DNA from: Penelope pileata
Lineage: Eukaryota; Chordata; Aves; Galliformes; Cracidae
Length of the DNA: 64,000 bases
NCBI GenBank assembly: GCA_013396635.1
Contig: WBMW01005750.1
Location: 109,538 to 173,537, forward strand
Direction: 5' to 3'
The notes under the pieces were generated by a model, which was not told the DNA's origin, made no database searches, and saw nothing but the letters and a program-made list of their open reading frames with translations. Positions 1 through 12,258 of the stretch are shown here, one piece after another. Both the position numbers and the translations under genes were made by a program. Each line of letters starts with the position of its first letter. Position 1 is the stretch's first letter.

Positions 1-23
1 CCCCTTGAACCAGGGCCCCTTTG

Positions 24-37
24 CCCCCCCCCCCCCC
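24..37. repeat. Poly-C homopolymer run (14 C)
   Basis: Fourteen consecutive C residues follow a C-rich opening. Such runs are prone to length error in sequencing and to slippage, so the exact length is uncertain. Confidence 0.9.
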
Positions 38-1120
38 TTCCTCATGTTTGTCTCTGATTTATTCCCAGAGACAGAGGAACAAAAAGATGCTTGATACCCC
101 TCTTACAATAGCAAGGAGATGCGCCTGGCTGTGTGGGAGGAGCTGCTCGATTCTTCCATGTAGCGCTGGGTACACATGCTTCGAGCGGCATTAAGTGTTC
201 CTCGGAGCGGGGAACAGAGTGTTCCAGCAGGATCTAACACACAGGCAGAGATAGAAAGCCATTTTCTTCACAACTACACAGTGCATTAGTACGAGAGCCT
301 GAGCTTGCAGAGGACAAACCTACTGTTTCAGTACTTTCTATTTTCTACATCTTATTTCAGTTTCAAATTATTTAAGAGGGTTGCTTGATTTTTTTTTAAA
401 CATGATTTTTTTTTTTAATGAAATGAAGGCCTGACTTACAAAACATTACATGAGAGAGAGACAGCAGTCACAAAGAGCATCCTCTAAAGTTCTTTATAAA
501 ATGTCCTTGCAGCAACAATTTCTTCACCTTAGGGTTTTCTGCCCAACAATTCAGCTAGGAGTCGACGGAGAGGGAACAAGGGGAAGTTCACATGAGACAA
601 GAGGGAAGGGAGGGGAAAAGCCATGCCCATCTACTCTGTGGAACAAGAGCACTGTGTGTCCATTGGTGCACAACACCGTGAGCAGGTGGAGCCCCACCAG
701 CTGTCTCAGCCCCACTCTGATGCCAAATCATTGAATCCAGCTCAGGCCCCGAAACTGCTCGACTTCATACCAAGAAACCAACATGTGTGAGGCGAAGGCA
801 GGGAATGTCTTCAGTGCATTCCTTTCCTCCGCATAGACATGCCTTCATTGTTTCCATTCAGTTTTGTTACCCTGGAGCTGCAGGGTATTTCCTGCAGAGT
901 CATCTCCTCCCACCAGATCAGAGGTTCAGTCTCATCTAGCAGGCAGCATGGCTTCAAGGGCCATGCCAGAACCTGGTGCTGCCAACACCCAAACACTTCT
1001 GTTTCACACTAAAAAGAAAACAATAATAGTACAGAATATTCCAGGGGAACTATTCAAAGCTATCTCCAAGTTCAGGTGCATACCCCCTGGATTTTCTATA
1101 TTGATATCACTGTATAAAGA

Positions 1121-1190
1121 AACGGTCAGGGATGTCCAGGAATAGTCATAAAATAAATGGTCAGAGATGTTCAGGAGCGATCAGAAAAGA
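1121..1190. repeat. Imperfect 35-bp tandem duplication
   Basis: The motif GGTCAGGGATGTCCAGG starting at 1,124 recurs as GGTCAGAGATGTTCAGG at 1,159, and both copies continue into similar sequence. The spacing is 35 bp. It looks like an old local duplication with a few substitutions. Confidence 0.6.
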
Positions 1191-2477
1191 GCTCCTTCCA
1201 TTGCTGCAGTCCTGGAGGAAATGATCTGGCCATGAGTTATGCAATTTCCCACTTTGGATCAAAGGCAAAGTCATTCGTTTATATAAAGATGACTTAGGCT
1301 GATATTTCCTGAAGACTGGTCATTTTTTTCTTTTTGAGGTAGTGGAATCTACAGTAAGAAATGATGATTGAAAACTGCATTTTTATATACATATTCTAAA
1401 TTGGTACACTACTGCAGAAATTTCAACGCAAAACAGTCCTAAAATGACAAACCCAATCCTTCTTTTATGCTTCGTTGATGTGACCTCGGTATTGCAGCCA
1501 ATGGCCAATGGTGTAGCAAGGATGAACTTAATGATCAAGATTTGAAGAGAGAAGAGTGGTTACAACCCTCAGACTAACGCAACAGCTGTAAGGGCTCATT
1601 ACCTCAGAGAGATTTGATGGTGTGAAGAATACCACATTCTCAAGGTGCAGATGGGAATTTTGCTTGTTTGCTTGTTGTTTGATCCACCGTGAATTTGATA
1701 ACTGGATTTCAGTTCATTTTGAATCTACGCTCCTTAACTTATTTTAGCCATGTGTTTGTAAATGCCAGAAACTTGCTGTTCCTTCCCCACTTCAGCTATA
1801 AAGTAGTTACACTGGCCACAGAAATGCTGATGTCATCAGCGGAGGTTTCAGAACAAAGCCAATAGCAGTTTTACTATTCCTGATAAAAGTGAACACCTTC
1901 TCCTATGAAAATGAAGACATAAAAGATTACCTATAGTAAATATAATTATGGATGGTCACATAAAAATGCAATAGTGTTGTACATTAACTCCAAAGATTGG
2001 AAACCAAGCAGACATTTAATGGAGGGTGGAGGAGAATTTTGTGTGTACTTATTTCTGAAGCAAATGATACAAAGGCAGTGGGATACTTTTGTTTTATAAC
2101 TGCCATGAGTCTTTTCCAAGTATTGTTATTGTTATATTATTTTTAACTTCCTCATTGATTATATATCAATTGCACCAACTCCTTGAAAAAGTGACTATGC
2201 TTCCTCATTCTTGAAGCATAGTGCATTATTATGCACTAGCGTGAGCTGTTTGCTGCTGTATCCATTTCCCAAATTCAGCAGGCTTTCTTCTGAACTTTGC
2301 TGTGGAGTTCTGTGGAAATAGGATAAGGTTTTACAACACTTTTCACTGTGCTGAATGGTCTGGAAACCTTTCCTTTATAAATTTTAAAGCCAATTTTCTT
2401 TTCCTTCACACAGCTCTTGACCTATAGGCTAACATTCACACTTGTTTTTCTCAGTTTTAAGTGACAAGTCATTAAAA

Positions 2478-3003
2478 TGTGGTCATTAGTTTCTAACTGA
2501 AACTTTCTCTCAGTGTCTGCTACAAAGCTGTGTTTTGGTTCTAGAAAGAAAACATGGCTGATAACACCCGGCAGCGCTGAACAGAACCAAGGACATTTGT
2601 ATGTCTCTGCCGGGAGAGTAAAGAGGCTGGGGGGGCCGCAGGGAGCTGGGAGGGGACAAGAATGGGGCAGCTGACCCAAACTGACCAAAGGGATATTCCA
2701 TACCATATGACATCATGTAATATAAGGAAGGGAAGTGAGCGGGGAGGGCCCGTTTGCTTGGGGATTGGCTGAGCATCGGTCGCGGTCAGTGAGCGATTGC
2801 TTTGTACGATCACTTATTTTGTATATAATTATCATTACTGTTATTTTACTCTGTTTTCCTCTTTCTGTTAGTAAATAGTTTTTATCTCAACCCCCGAGTT
2901 CTACCTTATTTCTCGATTCTCTCCCCCATCCCAGCTGGGAGGAGGGGGGGGGTGAGCGAAAGGCTGTGTGGGGTTTCCAGGCCTGCCTGCTGAAACCAGA
3001 ACA
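2478..3003 (+). mobile_element. Solo LTR of an avian endogenous retrovirus (ERVL-like), old copy
   Basis: About 525 bp begins with TG (2,478) and ends with CA (3,003), as retroviral LTRs do. Its landmarks lie in the order I know from a very common avian LTR type. They are a CAGCTGACCCAAACTGACC block at about 2,666 running into GGGATATTCCATACCATATG, a TATA-like stretch at 2,718, a TTTATCTCAACCC block at 2,881, and GATTCTCTCCCCCATCCC at 2,915. No primer-binding site, gag or pol sequence follows, so this is a solo LTR left by recombination between two LTRs. I found no matching target-site duplication, so both ends are accurate only to about 15 bp. The left 50 bp are strongly diverged. The family name is from memory: ERVL-like is likely but not proven. 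It carries no coding capacity. Confidence 0.85.
2708..2726 (+). promoter_or_regulatory. Decayed LTR promoter core (CRE-like plus TATA-like)
   Basis: Within the LTR, TGACATCA (2,708-2,715) differs by one base from the palindromic CRE site TGACGTCA. The difference is the CpG-to-CpA change expected from methylation decay. Two bases later TAATATAAG (2,718-2,726) resembles a TATA box. Together they mark the U3 promoter of the old LTR. Activity today is unknown and probably low. Confidence 0.4.
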
Positions 3004-6000
3004 GGTAGCAGGTGAATTCCTTGCCAGAAGAAGAGTATGAGATCAAGCATTGTGGAGAGACAGAGTCCAAAGGTTGCTTTTCAGGAACTGTACCTTATCA
3101 GCAGCCCTTTAGCATGTAGCTCTGAGAAGTCTTAGGACTGGAAAACTTTGGCCACCCCTGCCCTTTTTTAATTTGAATTAGTTGAATCTCTCTACCAATA
3201 CAAAAAAAAGCTAAAACCTGTTCTTTAAGTTGATGCCAAAACATAACCAAAGGAATCAGCAGTACATTTTGTTACAAAAAACAATAAATGCTAAAATTTA
3301 AAAGCAGATAGATTACTGCATGTATTACAGCACTAGTAAAACACATTACGACGGACGCTTTCTGTAAGTTATTCACAGATTAGATGCAGAGAATTTAATT
3401 CTAAAGAATTTTGAAAATGTTTTCAGTTAGTAGATTTTGAAGTTTTAGTATTAAATTGGGAACATTCCATTAAGACAAGTACAGTCCTACTCTGTAGGTG
3501 GAATAAATCCACTCTGAAGAAAGTCAGAGATATCCCTTAGGAAAAAAAAAAAATATGGTAGCACTCTTCAGCTTACCAGGACAGGAAGCAAAGGCAATGT
3601 GTAACTGAAAGTAGTGGAGCATTCCAAATTTATTTAGGTATATGATTCGTATATCCCAGAACTCATGAAAAATGGGTGGTTGTTTTTAACTCCACCTAGC
3701 GTAGCCTTTTTTGAAAAAAAATTTTTGCCTTATTCTTCTGCAGTGCAGAGTGGCCAGTATTCCTATGGAAGTAAAAATTAAAAGTTAGTAAAGGATTTTA
3801 AAAGATACACAGAGCTAGTCAATAGAGAAGTAAAGAATAGCTCAATTTTTGGAGTGATTGAAACACTGGCTCTGGCCTAAATAAATCCCCTCCTCTCACT
3901 GTCTACAAAATAGCTTTTTTAATAAACTCAAAAGTTTGAGGTTAAGAGCAACTTTCCCTTGCTGTGGCCATGCCCGTGCTCTGGCCAAGAGAAGAAAATT
4001 TCCAGAGAAACGTTTGGTACTGAGCACCCAACAACTGCACTATAAAGCTTCTGGATGTTTCCTTCAGGCCACCTCTGGTCTGGTCCCATGGGCTGTACGT
4101 GTGTTAGTGGACGGAGAATGTTAGATGTGCTCATGAGCCGTGTCTCCTGGTTCTGCTGCAGCCCGAAGAAATCCAGTTCATGCACTCAGGACCACACTGT
4201 AATGGGAACTAATGCCTTGCCAAGTGGTGACAACTGGGAGGTTTGTTTCCAAAGAACCCTCCCTCTTGTGAAGCTCTGTCCCTGGTTACCACGCACCCCA
4301 TGGTGCACGCCAGTCAGAGGCAGACTGCGTCAGACCAGCTGAGATACCACCACCAGCTTGCAAAAGGCTGCTCTGTTGGGGCTGGGGGAAATTTAATCCC
4401 AGAGACCAGTGGGAGTCAGGGCTTCCTGAGGAGGAATGATGACAGGTATCTGGTGTGCACCATGAGCATGAGGAGAGGTGTCACTGCGCGGGTGCTCACA
4501 GTGTGGGGCCTGCCACGGAAGGCCCCAGACCAGCCAGTCAGATGGACACCAGTCACCTCGGAGCGTTTTTGCTTATGGCAACTGTACCAGGCAGAGTGCT
4601 GCCTCAACGGAGGGTCTGGGCTCTTAACAGCAGTCAGGTCCACCCTACAGCTGATAATGTGACTGTCTAAATATATCAGTGATGAGGGCTACCCTGCATA
4701 GATTAAAGTCACAGCTCCGTATCTCTCATCTGAGGTACAACAGTTGGCCTGATGACAGGACAAACATGAACTCTATGACCTGTTTTTCCAAACTGTTTTT
4801 TAAAGCATGCTTTAAATATACTGGCTTGCTCTCTGTGAGAGTGGATTGCAACAACTGCAGTTTTTTCCGTGAGCATGGCTTCCTTCGTCTCCAAAAATTG
4901 CACTAGGGTGGGGCAGGCTGCATGGTTAGGAGGTCATCTCTTTAATGGCTTCCATGTCTCTAAGTGTGCCACCTCTTTAGAAAAAAAGACTAAAATTTAT
5001 ATATAAAGCATCACCATAAGCCTTCAGCAAAAGCAAAAGTTCAAATAAAAGCATTTAAATTTATCACCACTGTAGCCATGCATAGAATTTCCTATTTTTA
5101 TATAATGCCGCTTCTTTTTACAAAGGCGCCTCAGCTATCTGTTTTAACTCGTTTCAGGGTACAGAAGGTGATCCTGAACAAGCCATTCTAATTGCATGTC
5201 TGTCCAGAGCTGAATTTAAGGCTCTGCTGCTTTGACAAACACGATTCCCTTTGCTCTGCCTCAGAAATCCCCAATATAATTATAGAAGATTCAATTCTTC
5301 CTATATTTTTCCCTAGGCAATGACCTGCTTTGCTTGTATGGTAAAAATCAGCTCCAATTTTATCATCCAGAGGATAACAGAGTTGCCTTATCTTTTTCAA
5401 ATAAATCAGCTGGGAACTGTGAAAAGGAAATAAAGTCCTTATTCCTTTAATTGTTCACCGTTTTAGCATGAAGAAGTTACACACAGGGAAGCCTTGAAAC
5501 TTCTTTCATGTTCATACCCTTTAATTCAGTCAAGGCCCTAAGCTAAAGCAAAGAGCTAGCGAGAGTCAGATACTATTGCTCCTGATAATGTAACTGCCAA
5601 AAAAATTAATGGCATATAAACAATCCAGTAGTTGTTTTCTTACAAGATTTACCCTTCTGAAGTAGGTTAGTTGGCCTGTTAGATGACAAAATTATGGATG
5701 AGTTTCTTACTCACTTTGTTCAATCTTTGAATTAAAATAGGCCACTGGATTCAGGCACTTGAGATGCAAAGAAGTATTCATATTTTCTAAATGGTCTTCT
5801 GTGATCTGAAGAGATCAATAGTATATATTTTGCTTGCACTGCCTTCATTTGGAGCCTAGGGGAGAAACAAAAGCACAAATAACGGATTGATGTAGATGGA
5901 ATTTGAGATTACACTCTTAAGGATTTCAGACGCATTTTGAGGACTTGTGAGAGGTCGTGCAAAGAGCCAATCGTGTTTTTTTTCCTATGGTCAAAGTATT

Positions 6001-6260
6001 GACTGCCAAATGTGTTACTTTAAAGAAAACGGAATTTGGTCTTAGAATCACTAATGTAGTCAAAGGGAATTATCATGGGCCTGATGCTGAGTCTTAAATA
6101 ATAAATAATAAACAGAAAATCAGGATATGGGAAAGCAGAAAAATGTTTTACTGAATCTAAAGAAAAAAAAAATGTGGTCATATTGAATACATTTACACTG
6201 ACACATTTTTTTGTGTTACCAAATAAAGAACTCAGAAACATATTCTGATCCAGAGGAAAA
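3004..6260. other. Anonymous non-coding DNA
   Basis: Nothing recognisable as a gene. A GC-richer part at 4,050-4,650 carries overlapping open frames on both strands (the longest is 139 codons, + strand, 4,243-4,662), but their translations show no known domain. The stretch includes an A run at 3,542-3,553 and an 18-bp palindrome at 4,799-4,816. Confidence 0.55.
4799..4816. repeat. Perfect 18-bp palindrome
   Basis: The sequence TTTAAAGCATGCTTTAAA reads the same on both strands, with no spacer. It could form a small cruciform or simply be a chance AT-rich palindrome. No gene is next to it. Confidence 0.85.
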
Positions 6261-6288
6261 TATATATATATATATACATATATACATA
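6261..6288. repeat. (TA)n microsatellite
   Basis: Eight TA units at 6,261-6,276, then ACATATATACATA-like interrupted units. It is likely length-polymorphic. Confidence 0.9.
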
Positions 6289-7298
6289 AAATGAAAAAAT
6301 ACATAGAAAATGTCTTAAAAATCACTTCCCCTGAAACCCATGAAAATACCTAAATCTGTGGAAAATACCTGAAGAAGTGACCAAAAGCAAAGATACTTAA
6401 ATACATGACTGTGTGTATCTTGAGGATCTGCATTTTTGTCAGGCACGTTGTTAAGGCAGAAGCATCAATGAGACAAAAACAACAAAAAAGAGAAGCACAG
6501 ACAATGCTATCTGCACATGGTCAGGATGACTGGAAAGAGGCCCAAGGTTCTCACCTCCTGATAGAAGTCAGATAGCAGCTGTAGCTCAAGGATCAACATA
6601 CCGATCCTCTCTCACAACAGGCATTTTTAAAACAGCATAGTTCTCTCTGCTCTTGCTTGCAGCAATTGAATGCTGCTTCAGGCCAAGATAATCAGGAGGT
6701 TCCCAGTGAGGAACTGTGAATAGACTTGAATGCAAAGAGACAGTGTTAAGCTGGCTTGCTTGTCATCTTCTCCCAGAAACTCCTAAGTCACATTGTATCT
6801 CAAAATAAGGGCAAAGTGAGGAGGAACTTTCTCCCTTCACTATACCTGCCAATGCCCAACATCTCATTTTGGAAGAATCTCCTTAGGAAACCAGCATCCC
6901 AGCGACTCTGGGTTCTGTTGTTTATATGAGTTCCTTCTACAGAAGCATTTTATGAGGAGTAATTCACCTCTAGTGAAGAAGCTGCCTCTTGGATTTCACT
7001 GCTTCTCCTTAGGATGTCCACGCTGCCTGACTTCATTAATCTTGTTTTTCATGGTCACTGTACTGTGCAGTTATTCCATTAACATATTGTGTTGCTTGAG
7101 GCTGCTTTAATGTATGCTCTATTCTATATTTGCCTAATTTATTTAGGCATTTGTAGTGCACTGACCACTGTAGGGTGTCCCTCTATGGGCAGATGAGAAG
7201 AGCATATGGCATGGAACTGTGAGCTATTGACCGTGCTCCTGGGAAACCTTGTAAAAGGGCATGGGTGCTCCGACACAGCAGCTTCACACATCAATTAT

Positions 7299-7316
7299 AA
7301 AAAAAAAAAAAAAAAA
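7299..7316. repeat. Poly-A run (18 A)
   Basis: Eighteen uninterrupted A residues. No retroposed body is recognisable upstream, so I cannot tie it to a SINE or a processed pseudogene tail. Confidence 0.9.
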
Positions 7317-9275
7317 CAATTTCACACATAAGGAGCACTTTGCATACATCTATGCCTGTGTATACTGTGCACTAAAGGAAGGGAAGGCAGAATGTGCTTG
7401 TGGCCTGTAATGGATGTTTAAAACCCCAACAAATTTGGGATCCAGCTTAAAAAGCAGATGTCACAGAGCTCAGAAGCAGATCGCATTATATGGCAATGCA
7501 AAGCCCAACACATAGTTCAGACATTCTATTTTCTGTCATTTTTAGAATCAACAATAGAACTGGCTAGATTCAGCAAACAGTAAAAAAAAAGTGACACGGC
7601 ATTAGTAAAAATAGAACTTCTTTCCATGAGATCATCTCTTCTGCATTTTACGTATATGCATACATTTCCTTGCTTGGAAATAAAGGTCATAATTCTCTTA
7701 TGCTTTTCTCACTAAATGTGTACGTGGCCTTTTTCTTTAGGAACATAAAAAAGCGCAAGATGTCAAATGACAGAACCTAAAAAGCATGAGAATGTTTTAG
7801 GTCTTGTTTTTTCATTGCACTCAGGTTTAAAATATGTTGGTACAAGACGTGAATCAAATATGAAATAATTTGTTTTTCATTAATACATAATTATCATCTG
7901 CTATTGAAAAACCATTATTAATATTAAATTGTTTCACAGCCAATTCTTACTAATATCTTATTTTTATTATTAACTGTATTTAGCTGAATGGAAGTGGAGA
8001 GAAAGTGTGGTATGTTAATGCTTCATGTTTTTACTATCAACATTTAAACTCTGTCCTAGTTTTAAAGGATGGTCATTGGATACCTGTAGTATATTCTGAG
8101 TTGTTTTCCTTATGATAATAAAAACATTGCGGATTTTTTATGACATTTTCCAGAAATAGCTAGTGACCCTGGGTGTCAAATTTGAGACCCTGTATCTTTA
8201 ACAAATGTACCCACGGTTTCTGAGAATAAAGTTCATGCACTGAAGAGCCAGAGGACAGTAACAGTGAGAATGAGAAACTAATTCTCTCAAAATCCACAAA
8301 ACTTTAAGATCAGGCAGTCAGCCTTTCATTTAAGCTTCAAAATATCCAGACCTCTCCAAAGTGAGCAGGGACTGAGCTACAAGGAAAAGCCATCTCAAGC
8401 GTGATCCAAGCACCCATTGCCCCCCTGTCACTGTCATTACATGTGCAATTGCTGTAAACCCAGAGGAGGAGGCATGCTTTTAGGTGAGGCAGCAAGTACC
8501 AGCTCGTAGCCCTGCCATGACCATTTGTCCCCCAGCAAGGAACAAGGCAATTAGGAGAACAGAGATGAGTGCTGCTGGAAAGGTAAGAATATCTTTAAAG
8601 GCTCAGAAGTTTGTTCAAATTGTTTTATGGTCACGAAGTAGCCTTTGAAATAATTTTAATTACAAACAGTGAAAGTTTATTGTTAAATCAACTATTGTTT
8701 CTGAGCCACAGGGGTATCTGAACAGGGAGGAAAGAGTTGGACCAGATGGAGGAGGAAGGAGTTTCATACGAGCACATTGCCCATGCTGCATCTCTGGCAG
8801 CAAAAAGAGCAGATGTTTGCTGGAGGAAGGAGAGCACTTACCCATTCAGTACCTATTTATTTACCAACCTGGTCCTGGGGGGAAGGTGGTCTGCTGGGGG
8901 AAAGGAACACCATGAAAATACAAGGGAAGGAAAGTAGAAATACTTACCCTCCTTCCCCGCTCCGTGTTTATCTATGGTGTGACACAGAACTTCATCCTCC
9001 TTCTGGAGATGAGAAAACACTGTGGAAGTGTTGGAAGTCAGAAAGTAGTGTTTACACTGTGTGCGTCGAGGGAACTGAGTTCATCTTGCAGATATAAACT
9101 TTGGGAAAAGAGTCCTCAAGTAGATATATGTACACTGCTGTGTTGTGTGGCCCCTACACCATAGGGTCAGATGGAGATAGTTTGCTGCAGGACTGATCCT
9201 TCCCGCTGCCTCAGTGCAGGAAAGAAACCATCCTCCTGCGGCAAGGTTCCAGATTCCAGAAGTAACACAAGAACT

Positions 9276-9326
9276 ACCATCATACTATACAGAGAAGCTC
9301 CCACCATCATACTGTACAGAAAAGTT
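9276..9326. repeat. 27-bp tandem duplication (two copies)
   Basis: ACCATCATACTATACAGAGA at 9,276 recurs as ACCATCATACTGTACAGAAA at 9,303. The period is 27 bp and about two substitutions separate the compared parts, so the duplication is fairly recent. Confidence 0.8.
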
Positions 9327-9571
9327 TAAAAGCGGCTATATGTGATAGCTCCCCTAATGTAACTGACGAGCCGATCTATAGTTTCATTTGCAGTTGCACC
9401 ATGGGACAGATCCTGTGTCATCAGAAAGCCCCAACACAGCCGCCTCTCTGTCTGATGGGGTTGTATTAGCTTTAAGTCCCTGTCTTTAACCATTCCAGTG
9501 CATTCTTGGAGCATGCAAATTTATTCAGAAAATAATATCCACGAGTGTCATGAGCACAGGCTAATCCAGGC

Positions 9572-9598
9572 AAAAAAAAAAACAAAAAAAAAAAAAAA
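9572..9598. repeat. Interrupted poly-A run
   Basis: A11, then C, then A15. No upstream retroposon is recognised on the + strand. Confidence 0.9.
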
Positions 9599-10047
9599 CA
9601 CTGCTGTTCCCAAGTCTGAATAGCTGCAATGTGCATCTGCTGAGGGGATGCTGTAGGAATACACCATGAATATAATTACACCTTCTTTCAGCAAGACCTC
9701 CTGCCTCAGAGCAGCTGAAAGCACATTGTCAGGGCTACAGACAACAGCTTCAGCTGCAGATAAGATGTATTCTGTAAAGAAACCACCTCTGTGATGAAAC
9801 ACAGGAAAACCTGTATAACTGCATACGTTGCACAAAGTAAATTAACAATTTATAACTCATTCACATAATGCAGTTGCTTGCATTAAGAAGCCAAGAACAA
9901 TACTGTATTCACTGAAGCTTTAGGAAGATGCTATTTTCACTCTGCTTACAAAAAAACCCAGTTGCTATCAGAGACCTAAAGGAAATGGTAGGTGTTAGCT
10001 AGTGTAACTGTTGTGGATTTGGCTGTCAGTTTTGCCATATTGAGGTT

Positions 10048-10065
10048 GTGCATGCTTGCATGCAC
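10048..10065. repeat. Inverted repeat, 8-bp arms, 2-nt loop
   Basis: GTGCATGC and GCATGCAC are separated by TT. The arms alternate purine and pyrimidine. A second palindrome of the same flavour lies at 10,308-10,319. Confidence 0.8.
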
Positions 10066-10263
10066 ATGTAAATTTCAGACTCCTTACATGCACTGCAACT
10101 CAACTGGGTCACGTTAACGAGATCTTCAGAAGTGTGGTTGTAGGTGTTCTCCCAGCTAAGCCAGTTTTAATCAAAGTCTTCCCTCAGTCTAGTCCTCAGA
10201 AACAAAAATACACCTGTGCTTTCTCTTACCCCTGGTGTTGTCAGAGCTCCGTCCAGATGGTCT

Positions 10264-10319
10264 TAGATAAAATGTGTATGCACACAGATAAAATGTACAT
10301 GCATACATTTGCATGCAAA
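10264..10319. repeat. Tandem AGATAAAATGT units followed by an octamer-like palindrome
   Basis: AGATAAAATGTGTATGCACAC is followed directly by AGATAAAATGTACATGCATAC, a period of about 21 bp. Next comes ATTTGCATGCAAAA (10,307-10,320), which contains the octamer ATTTGCAT and the perfect 12-bp palindrome TTTGCATGCAAA (10,308-10,319). ATTTGCAT is a classic POU/Oct-factor site. Binding here is speculative. Confidence 0.6.
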
Positions 10320-12228
10320 ACGATGCAGGCTTCATGAATGTCAGAGTGCTTGTTTGGAAATTTGTTTGAGAACATTTATTTCCTGTCTGAACCTTGTGGA
10401 GGTGCTCCACAGTGCGACCCAGGGTGTGTGAGTGACACTGCATGCAACACTAGGATGCCCAAATCACTGAAATACTTTCAGACACCCACATGCTCATACT
10501 CAAAATATAAGAACATAGAGCAAGTTCTCTCCCTATTTACATGGGCTGTTTCTTTCTTCTTTTTGACCTGAAGCTAAGTGATACCAAAGTAAAAGAGTGG
10601 TTTGCATGAAGGAACTTCATTGAAAAACAGATTTTGACTGTTTCCATGACATGTTTTTGTTTTGCAGAGCATTTAAGATACTGGATGACTATACAACAAT
10701 TTAGACATTCATTCAACATTTACTAAAAAAAAAAATATGTTATTTTCCTTTTCTTACATTCACTACATAAAGGAAATCATTTGTGACCTATATAAATGGC
10801 ACATAAAAACACGCTCCCCCGCCTTTTCCAAAGCTTAATCCAACAATCAAAAGTGACAACAGCATGGATAAGCACAAATGTCAGCCAGCTGCACGTGAGC
10901 ACAAACATGTTTCATGGAGGAGATGGGAATAGCTCTCACTTTATTATGGAAAAAAGGCTGACTGGAGTCACGTTTGCTTTGCAGTGCACATTCTTAAAAA
11001 TTCGTGTTCCTAAGCAAAAAAAGCAAAATGAGTGCTAACATGAAGATATGCTTCAAGTGGCCCTTCAGTTTTCTAGAGCACAGTGTATTTTCTTGAAGTA
11101 AGACGTGCACATGCAGACATGCACACACTTGTGTGCAGAATACCAGCGGATTTTGGTAGTGCTCAGGTGCTTTTGTTGCAAAGTGTGTTCTCTAACCTCA
11201 AATAGTTATCTCAAGACAAATGCAGCGATTTTTCTTAAACGGCAGTGCAACTTTCCCCTCAGTCCAAGCACAAGGAAAGCATGGAAAGTGAAAAAAATAA
11301 GGGCCGCTGTTTGGGGAGGGGGTGGCTGGCTTCCAAGGACACAAAGAAAGTACATGTTGGAGCAGCTGCAAATGCTTGAGCTGGGATTCAGGGGCACAAC
11401 CACAGCCCTCATGGCAATTAAGGAACAAGTTAACTCTCTGTAGAAAGTTCTGTTATTTGCAATGTGCAGTGCTCAGCGCTCAGTGCTCAGCCAGGGAGGG
11501 AAATACCAACACATCTTCTTTGCCACTCTTAAATTCATCAGCAGCTCCCAGATCACTCCTAGTACATACCGCACTTGAAGTTTAGACACCTGGTTATACC
11601 AGCTCGCTTAGCCATGCATTTTAAAAAGATTCCTCCTCTGATTTTTTACTTTCAAACCAGTTCAGCTATCACATGATTGCAGTTTACACACAACCCTAAT
11701 CAACATATTACAGCTTGGGAACTGCTGTGCCATGTCGTTCCACTAAAAGTAAAAAAGCTCGTCCTATGATGCATCCGATTGCCTGTTCACACAATAAAAT
11801 TAAACCCTTAAAGAAAAAGTAAAACAAAAAAAAGCAAGCATTAAGCACTTTTTGGACAGCACAGGCGTGTGAAGTTAAGCCCTTCCCACCCCCTTCATAA
11901 TGCTGCCTGCATTATGCCTCTGGAAACCTGTCCAGGTGTGCTTCCCACTGCCTGGAATCACGGGGTTGGTGGAGACAGCATCTTCAAACCGCTGACACTG
12001 GCTTTCAATACGTTCTTTATTTCCAAGTAAATATTCTGCAAGCGTGTGATTTTTTGGCACTACCTTAACTATTGTGGCATTGCCCTGAAGGACAGACTAA
12101 CCCAGTTTAGAATAAGTGTATTTAATAGCGCAGAGCTCTATAACCTGTCTAGTAGGACTTTAACCATGGCTTTGTAAATGATTTCAAAACCAAGCTCAGT
12201 AACAAATGAAAATGAATTTTCAATTGGC

Positions 12229-12258
12229 TTTTTTTTTTTTTTTTAATAATAATAATTT
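12229..12258. repeat. T16 run plus short (AAT)n
   Basis: Sixteen T (12,229-12,244) followed by about four AAT units. A simple-sequence tract. Confidence 0.9.

Larger units (their letters stand above)
1..2477. other. Anonymous non-coding DNA
   Basis: No gene or recognisable repeat family is visible. The stretch opens with a run of 14 C (24-37) and has T-rich runs at about 390-417. An imperfect tandem duplication lies at 1,121-1,190. Open frames of up to 94 codons occur on both strands but show no domain, signal peptide or repeat pattern, and they overlap one another in ways typical of chance frames. Confidence 0.6.
6289..9571. other. Anonymous AT-rich non-coding DNA
   Basis: No gene signal. 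It holds an A18 run (7,299-7,316) and a local 27-bp duplication at 9,276-9,326. A purine-rich, GC-richer piece near 8,700-9,000 has overlapping open frames up to 106 codons without recognisable protein features. Confidence 0.55.

Noticed and set aside
7299..7316. Long A runs as tails of SINEs or processed pseudogenes (also 9,572-9,598, 25,898-25,940 and 44,135-44,149).
   Set aside because: No tRNA- or 5S-like promoter boxes, gene-like body or flanking duplication could be seen before any of them. Birds also have few active SINEs.
8720..8760. GAGTTGGACCAGATGGAGG, resembling the CR1 'GGTTGGACTAGATGA' word.
   Set aside because: The match is a single word. The downstream GGTC...TTCC...TTCTATG order is absent.
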